In this document: in pieces, positions 5,358-9,353 of the stretch
Layout: each line of letters starts with the position of its first letter
Numbering within the stretch: position 1 is the first letter of the stretch
Assembly: GCA_003223895.1 (NCBI GenBank)
Contig: QHXD01000237.1
Coordinates: 3,162-12,514, forward strand
Direction of reading: 5' to 3'
Source of the DNA: Acidobacteriota bacterium
GTDB taxonomy: Bacteria; Acidobacteriota; Terriglobia; 20CM-2-55-15
Length of the DNA stretch: 9,353 nucleotides
Translations under genes and position numbers: made by a program
Notes under the pieces: generated by a model
The model's input: the letters and a program-made list of their open reading frames with translations, nothing else
Database searches by the model: none
What the model was told of the DNA's origin: nothing

Positions 5358-5450
5358 GAAATTCGGGGACAGACGTATAAATCACCTAATTAGCAGTAAA
5401 AGGAAGTTTGAAAGCTAATTAGGTGATTCATACGTCTGTCCCCGAATTTC
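5358..5450. repeat. Long near-perfect palindromic repeat between convergent genes
   Basis: Arms 5358-5394 and 5414-5450 are 37 bases each and match as reverse complements at 36 positions (one T/C difference), around a 19-base spacer. The outer part reads TTCGGGGACAGACGT and the inner part CACCTAATTAGC. It begins one base after the stop of the sugar-dehydrogenase gene and covers the 3' end of the convergent small gene, so it could serve as a two-way terminator. A decayed relative lies at 3644-3730. The form fits a MITE- or REP-like element of the type mobilised by IS200-like (RAYT) transposases, but no transposase is in the window. Confidence 0.88.
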
Positions 5451-5733
5451 CTGGGTCCGCAGCAAAACTCCACTGGTGATCCTGGTATTGGAAACCTGTC
5501 CACGACTCCGTATCCGAGAAACTCATGTCCAGAATCTGGCCGGACGTCTGGGCTGTCTTGTGGCATCGAAGAATGTACTGCTGGCCGGGGCGCCAGGAGC
5601 CGGTTGTCTCCAATTCCATTACCATTCCTCGATCCCGTGAGAGAGTAATGTGCCGTCGCAAAGGTCCCTCCTTGAACTCGGAGCGTTCCATCGCTTTTTT
5701 CCGTTGTCCAGGGTTATGCAAGCGACAGGCCAT
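5428..5733 (-). CDS. Small unrecognised protein, C-terminus within the repeat
   Basis: I do not recognise this protein. From ATG at 5733 it has 101 residues; from ATG at 5691 (MERSEFKEG) 87 residues, which may be the better start because the first 14 residues look unstructured, though neither has a strong ribosome-binding site. There is no signal peptide or TM segment. The body has an alternating, Trp/Gln/Ser-rich, beta-like pattern ('MELETTGSWRPGQQYILRCH', 'SDTESWTGFQYQDHQWSF'). It looks more protein-like than the opposite-strand frame. The final residues (about GNSGTDV) and the stop are encoded by the right arm of the palindrome at 5414-5450, so the original end was probably lost. It could be a real small gene or a remnant. 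Confidence 0.45.
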   Translation of the reverse strand: MACRLHNPGQRKKAMERSEFKEGPLRRHITLSRDRGMVMELETTGSWRPGQQYILRCHKTAQTSGQILDMSFSDTESWTGFQYQDHQWSFAADPGNSGTDV

Positions 5734-5846
5734 TTGGAGGAATGCCTAACTTATTGAAAAGTGGTGGGCCAACCCTATGAAAAATCAATACCATCTACGA
5801 AAACCGTGTTAAAACAGGCCCGTATCTTCGAAAATCGTCGAGACGT

Positions 5847-6983
5847 ATGTCAGACCGCACCATTGATATTCTCCGCGATCTCATCGCCATCGATTCCGTG
5901 AATCCATCCCTCGCTTCGGGGGGAGGCGGAGAGGCGGAAATTGCGAATGCCATTGCCGCGACGTTGCGCCGAGGCGGACTGGATGTGGAAATCCAGGAAG
6001 TGGCGGCGGGGCGCTCCAATGTCATTGGAATCCTGGAAGGCCGGCAGCAGGGCCGGTCGCTGATGCTTTGCGGTCACATGGATACGGTAGGTGTGGCTGG
6101 AATGGATGCGCCGTTTGATCCTGTGCAAAAGGACGGTCGTATCTACGGCCGTGGGTCACAGGACATGAAGGGCGGCCTCGCCTCCATGATTGCCGCTATC
6201 CTTCGCATTGCAGAGAACGGCGGATTGGCTGCCGGCCGCATGCTCCTGGCTGCAGTCGTCGACGAGGAGTACGCGAGCATTGGCGCAGATGCGCTGGTCA
6301 CCAAATGGAAAGCCGACGCCGCTGTAGTTGGCGAGCCAACCGACATGAAGATTGCCGTCGGCCACAAAGGCTTCGAGTGGGTGGAAATCACCACGGAAGG
6401 AGTCGCTGCGCACGGCAGCCGTCCGGCTGACGGACGCGATGCCATCATGCGCATGGCCCGAGTACTTGCCCGGCTGGAAAAACTCGACCACGAAATCCAG
6501 TCACGGAAACCGCATCCCATCCACGGTACGGGTTCGCTCCATGCGTCGCTGATCAACGGAGGCCGCGAGCTGAGCACCTATCCGGATTGGTGCACGCTCC
6601 AGATGGAACGCCGGACCATCGCGGGTGAGCCCAACCGCTGCGCATTTCTGGAGGTCGAGAAGATCCTCGATGATCTGAAGAGCGAAGATCCTGAGTTCAA
6701 GGCCTCGGCGAAGTTTCTTTTCTCGCGTCCTCCTTACCTGACGCCGGAAGACCACGATCTCCCCCAGATGATCGGAGCGCTTGTGGCCGGTCGTGGAATG
6801 AAGCCGGTGCGCGGCGGGATGACATTCTGGACGGATGCCGCGATACTCGGAGAAGCAGGGATCCCGTCGATCGTATTCGGCCCCCGCGGGGCCGGTCTTC
6901 ACAGCACACTGGAATACGTCTTCGAGGAAGACGTTCTCGCGTGCCGCGACATCCTGATCGAGTTGGCAACCGGGTTCTGTTGA
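5847..6983 (+). CDS. M20-family metallopeptidase/amidohydrolase (ArgE/DapE/CPG2-like)
   Basis: The 378-residue protein has the complete M20 layout: a catalytic domain split by a dimerisation ('lid') domain at about 175-290. Two-zinc-site residues are visible: H77 and D79 in GHMDTV, bridging D106 in 'GRGSQDMKGG', catalytic E140 with ligand E141 in VVDEEYAS, E163 in GEPT and H352 in GLHSTLEYV. H189 in 'AAHGSRPADGRDAI' is the lid histidine that reaches the partner's active site. Members remove N-acyl or C-terminal groups (acetylornithine, succinyl-diaminopimelate, peptides); the substrate cannot be settled here, and no arg or lys genes are nearby. ATG at 5847 has only a weak GAGACG before it. 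It stands alone between a convergent and a divergent neighbour, with 113 bases of unassigned sequence upstream that presumably hold its promoter. Confidence 0.9.
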   Translation: MSDRTIDILRDLIAIDSVNPSLASGGGGEAEIANAIAATLRRGGLDVEIQEVAAGRSNVIGILEGRQQGRSLMLCGHMDTVGVAGMDAPFDPVQKDGRIYGRGSQDMKGGLASMIAAILRIAENGGLAAGRMLLAAVVDEEYASIGADALVTKWKADAAVVGEPTDMKIAVGHKGFEWVEITTEGVAAHGSRPADGRDAIMRMARVLARLEKLDHEIQSRKPHPIHGTGSLHASLINGGRELSTYPDWCTLQMERRTIAGEPNRCAFLEVEKILDDLKSEDPEFKASAKFLFSRPPYLTPEDHDLPQMIGALVAGRGMKPVRGGMTFWTDAAILGEAGIPSIVFGPRGAGLHSTLEYVFEEDVLACRDILIELATGFC

Positions 6984-6990
6984 TGCGTGG

Positions 6991-7146
6991 CTAAGACCAA
7001 TCCTCTTTGGAGGCCTTCCGCTTCCGTCGCATAAGGATCACGACAACCAACACCAGCGCCAGCACGCCCGCTACAACGCGAATAGTCGTGGTGCTGTCGG
7101 AACCACCGTCCGGCGTTTCCTGAATCAGCCAGAGAGCCAGAAGCAT
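6991..7146 (-). CDS. 51-residue single-TM protein at the end of the Tad operon
   Basis: A short frame from ATG at 7146 to TAG at 6991 encodes 51 residues: MLLALWLIQETPDGGSDSTT, then a hydrophobic helix (about 23-39, with VLALVLVVVIL) and a basic end RRKRKASKEDWS. AGGAGG (7156-7161) lies 9 bases upstream, the best such site in this operon. The charge pattern predicts a single-span protein with its C-terminus in the cytoplasm. It starts 24 bases after the TadC stop on the same strand and ends 7 bases from the convergent peptidase gene. I know no family for it; a small accessory of the Tad machine, or an independent membrane peptide, are both possible. Confidence 0.65.
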   Translation of the reverse strand: MLLALWLIQETPDGGSDSTTTIRVVAGVLALVLVVVILMRRKRKASKEDWS

Positions 7147-7170
7147 ATGTGAGAACCTCCTATTTGCCGC

Positions 7171-8094
7171 CTATTGTCCCAGCAGCTGTAAGTCGCGCAG
7201 GATCGAAATTATACCCGGCACGAGGATCACCACAAACAGCGCCGGCAGGATGAACAACACAATCGGGAAAACCATTTTCACCGCAGCCTTGTTAATGGTG
7301 GCCTCAATTTCGAGCCGCCGCTTGGTTCGCACCGAGTCCGCGTAAATGCGCAGGGCCTGCGAAAGGCTGGTGCCGAACCGTTCGGCCTGAACAATCATGC
7401 TCGCCAGCGAGCGAATGTCGAGCAGACCAGTGCGCTGCGCCATGTGCTGGAAAGCGACCGCACGCTCCTGGCCGGCCTGGACCTCCAGGGTCATCCAGTA
7501 GAACTCATCCGCCAGTTCCGGATACACGAAGCGGATCTCCTCAGCCACGCGAGCGATCGCCTGGTCCAGCGACAGGCCGGCACCCAACACGATGCTCAGC
7601 ATATCGGTGGTATCCGGCAGGGCAGCCATCAGGCTCAGCCGGTGTCTGTTCCGCAAAGAGACCAGGATCTGTTCGGGAATGAAGTATCCTAGAACCAACG
7701 CAGCGGCCAGCCCCAGCAGCCACATCGAAAGGTCCTGGCCCTGAAACGCGATCAAGACAATCGCGACCAATCCCAATGTGAACAGCAGCGACAACATCCC
7801 GTACACTTTGACGACGCTGGGTCCCCGGAATCCAGCCCGCATTAATTCCAGTTCCTTTTGGCGCAACCAGCCTTTTCCCAGTACTACGCCATAAGTGGAT
7901 CGCAGCAGGGAATCCCAGAAGTCCCCGCCCACACCGGAAACGGTACCGCCGCCCATCGATTGTTCCTGCAATTCCTGGATGCGGCGGCTCAGCGCGCCCT
8001 GCCGTGTGCGGAGATAATAGTGGACTCCCGCCACCAGCAGCGTGACGCATGTCAGAGTACTCAGCAGAAACAGCGACCGATAGTCGAGGACCAT
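7171..8094 (-). CDS. tadC: TadC-like inner-membrane platform protein (T2SS F domain)
   Basis: The 307-residue protein has TM helices near 6-27, 96-117, 122-145 and 275-298. Its T2SSF domain (about 155-280) is shown by 'LPDTTDMLSIVLGAGLSLDQ' followed by AIARVAEEI, by 'AFQHMAQRTGLLDIRSLASM', and by the final 'KMVFPIVLFILPALFVVILV'. With TadB it forms the inner-membrane platform on which the TadA/CpaF ATPase drives assembly of Flp/Tad pili used for attachment, or a related type II-like secretion system. The ATG directly abuts the TadB TGA (TGAATG), so translation is coupled. The order ATPase-TadB-TadC is the standard Tad order. Confidence 0.92.
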   Translation of the reverse strand: MVLDYRSLFLLSTLTCVTLLVAGVHYYLRTRQGALSRRIQELQEQSMGGGTVSGVGGDFWDSLLRSTYGVVLGKGWLRQKELELMRAGFRGPSVVKVYGMLSLLFTLGLVAIVLIAFQGQDLSMWLLGLAAALVLGYFIPEQILVSLRNRHRLSLMAALPDTTDMLSIVLGAGLSLDQAIARVAEEIRFVYPELADEFYWMTLEVQAGQERAVAFQHMAQRTGLLDIRSLASMIVQAERFGTSLSQALRIYADSVRTKRRLEIEATINKAAVKMVFPIVLFILPALFVVILVPGIISILRDLQLLGQ

Positions 8095-9045
8095 TCAGAG
8101 CCTCACAGAACCGACCCTGCGCAGAACCAGGATCCCGATGATTTCGGAAACGACGCCGTAGATAAGGAAACGCGAACCGGATGGCGTGAGCCACAGCACC
8201 GAGATGTAGTCGTAACGCAGGAAATAGAAGAACACGCCTGTCGCCACGGGCAGGCCGCACAACAGGCCGGCTGAGAAGCGCTGTTGAGCGGTGTGTGCGC
8301 GCAGGCGCGCGCGCAATTGCAGCCGCTCCCGGATAACCGCCGACAGATTCTCCATCACGGTAACGATGTTGGCACCTGTCTCTCGCTGCAAGACCACGCC
8401 GGTAGAGAAGAACCGCAAGTCGAGCAGCGGCACGCGGTCGCCGAGGCTATGCAGCGCCGCACTGACCGTGGAGCCGAGCGCCAGGTCCTCCACCAGTTTC
8501 TTGAATTCCCCGCCGAGGGGTTCGGGCGTTTCCTCGGCCAGCACCTGCAAGCCGCTATGGATGTTGTGTCCGGCGCGCATCGCCCGCGTGAACAAGTCAA
8601 TGGCGTCGGGCAGCATTTCTTCGATCTGCCGCATCCGCCGCTGGCGCTTTGTGCGGATGTACACGATGGGTAGAGCGGAACAGCCGAAGGCAAACAGAAG
8701 CTTCAAGGTTAGAAAAGGAAACAGACTAAACGCATCGGGCGCCAGATAGCTGGCCGCCAGCAGCAGAAGGCTTAACGTGATCACATTTCCCGCGCGATAG
8801 GGCAATCGGGCCTGGTCGATCATGGCCTGCAGCCGCTTCATCATTTCCAGGCGCGAAAGAAAGGAGACGCCGGGCAACTGCTGCTGGCGCAACAGGGACT
8901 CGGGCCGCCGTCCGCTTTCCACGCGCAGACCGCGGAGCCGCTGGTCGATTTCGAGTCGCATTCGTCGCTGGGGTCCCCACCATGCGTACTCCGCGGCAGC
9001 CACGAAAGCGCCGGTGAAAATCAGCAGTGTGATGAGTGTTGTCAT
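8095..9045 (-). CDS. tadB: TadB-like inner-membrane platform protein (T2SS F domain)
   Basis: The 316-residue protein has an N-terminal TM (about 4-20), a basic cytoplasmic segment, two TM helices (about 88-129), the F domain with 'LPDAIDLFTRAMRAGHNIHS' and GLQVLAEETPEPLG, 'VPLLDLRFFSTGVVLQRETG' and then ANIVTVMENL, and C-terminal TM helices at about 257-273 and 290-307. This is the TadB pattern (two-module partner of TadC) of Tad/Flp pilus systems. The start at 9045 follows the ATPase stop by 6 bases and has only a weak AGAG upstream, so expression likely depends on coupling with the ATPase gene. Confidence 0.92.
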   Translation of the reverse strand: MTTLITLLIFTGAFVAAAEYAWWGPQRRMRLEIDQRLRGLRVESGRRPESLLRQQQLPGVSFLSRLEMMKRLQAMIDQARLPYRAGNVITLSLLLLAASYLAPDAFSLFPFLTLKLLFAFGCSALPIVYIRTKRQRRMRQIEEMLPDAIDLFTRAMRAGHNIHSGLQVLAEETPEPLGGEFKKLVEDLALGSTVSAALHSLGDRVPLLDLRFFSTGVVLQRETGANIVTVMENLSAVIRERLQLRARLRAHTAQQRFSAGLLCGLPVATGVFFYFLRYDYISVLWLTPSGSRFLIYGVVSEIIGILVLRRVGSVRL

Positions 9046-9051
9046 TGCAGA

Positions 9052-9353
9052 TTACTCTGAACCAAATACCTGAGCCTCCGGCAGCTCGATACCTCTCGCC
9101 TGCAGGCGGCTCATGAATTGCGGCCGGAATCCGGTGTACACGAATCGCCCCACAACTCTCCGAGACTCGTCCAGGCCCGTTCGCTCGTATCGGAAGATTT
9201 CTTCGACCTCAACGCCTTCGTCGCTGTATCCGGTAACTTCGGCGACGCTGGAGACCTTTCGGGAACCGTCGCGGAGTCTTGCCATTTGAACGACCAGTTG
9301 GATGGCCGAAGCGGCCTGCTGGCGGATGATTGGCTCGGTCAGTCCCACGTTCG
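9052..9353 (-). CDS. tadA: TadA/CpaF-family secretion ATPase, C-terminal part (cut by window edge)
   Basis: About 100 C-terminal residues are present; the frame stays open to the window end, so the gene begins outside. 'GLTEPIIRQQAASAIQLVVQ' followed by MARLRDGSRKVSSVAEVTG, 'EEIFRYERTG' and 'VVGRFVYTGFRPQFMSRLQA' is the typical end of CpaF/TadA hexameric ATPases, downstream of the Walker motifs. The enzyme powers pilus subunit assembly from the cytoplasmic side of the TadB/TadC platform. A GTG in the frame at 9348 is not a start. Confidence 0.9.
   Translation of the reverse strand, partial: NVGLTEPIIRQQAASAIQLVVQMARLRDGSRKVSSVAEVTGYSDEGVEVEEIFRYERTGLDESRRVVGRFVYTGFRPQFMSRLQARGIELPEAQVFGSE

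Noticed and set aside
1816..5450. Palindromic repeats as a CRISPR array
   Set aside because: There are only isolated inverted repeats with no regularly spaced direct repeats or unique spacers and no cas genes.
5525..5749. Plus-strand 74-residue frame as an alternative to the small minus-strand gene
   Set aside because: Its Trp/Arg/Cys-rich sequence looks non-coding and the minus-strand frame is more protein-like; neither is certain.

Overview
The window reads as a stretch of chromosome from a moderately GC-rich, free-living Gram-negative-like bacterium. The mix of a two-TadB/TadC-type secretion locus, a PQQ-type sugar dehydrogenase with a lipobox, a Family 1 encapsulin locus and several palindromic intergenic repeats (including a 'GTAGCGGCGGTC..GACCGCCG' unit) would suit Acidobacteriota, but that assignment is an inference; no rRNA or marker gene is present.

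Region 1 (about 1-1810, minus strand): a threonine-synthase-like PLP enzyme followed, with an 11-base overlap, by a MoaD/ThiS-type sulfur-carrier protein. The leader has a good sigma-70-like promoter, an element that matches the SAM-II (SAM-alpha) riboswitch layout as I remember it, and a 15-bp intrinsic-terminator hairpin before the start codon. SAM control plus a co-translated sulfur carrier suggests that this pair works in homocysteine/methionine or cysteine synthesis rather than, or as well as, threonine synthesis.

Region 2 (1816-3619, minus strand): an encapsulin nanocompartment operon. An encapsulated ferritin (EncFtn) with its ferroxidase residues overlaps the encapsulin shell gene by 13 bases. 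Forty bases after the shell gene comes an unrecognised two-TM protein, likely in the same operon. A perfect 26-bp inverted repeat closes the operon and supplies the last gene's stop codon.

Region 3 (3644-5450, plus strand): a DinB-superfamily putative metalloenzyme, translationally coupled (ATGA) to a lipoprotein-type PQQ-dependent sugar/sorbosone dehydrogenase. The pair is bracketed by two copies, one decayed and one nearly perfect, of the same long palindromic repeat.

Region 4 (5428-6983): a small unrecognised protein on the minus strand whose C-terminus runs into the repeat, then an M20-family metallopeptidase on the plus strand with all metal ligands present.

Region 5 (6991-9353, minus strand): the end of a Tad/Flp pilus operon: the C-terminus of the TadA/CpaF ATPase (cut by the window edge), TadB, TadC and a 51-residue single-TM protein with a strong ribosome-binding site.
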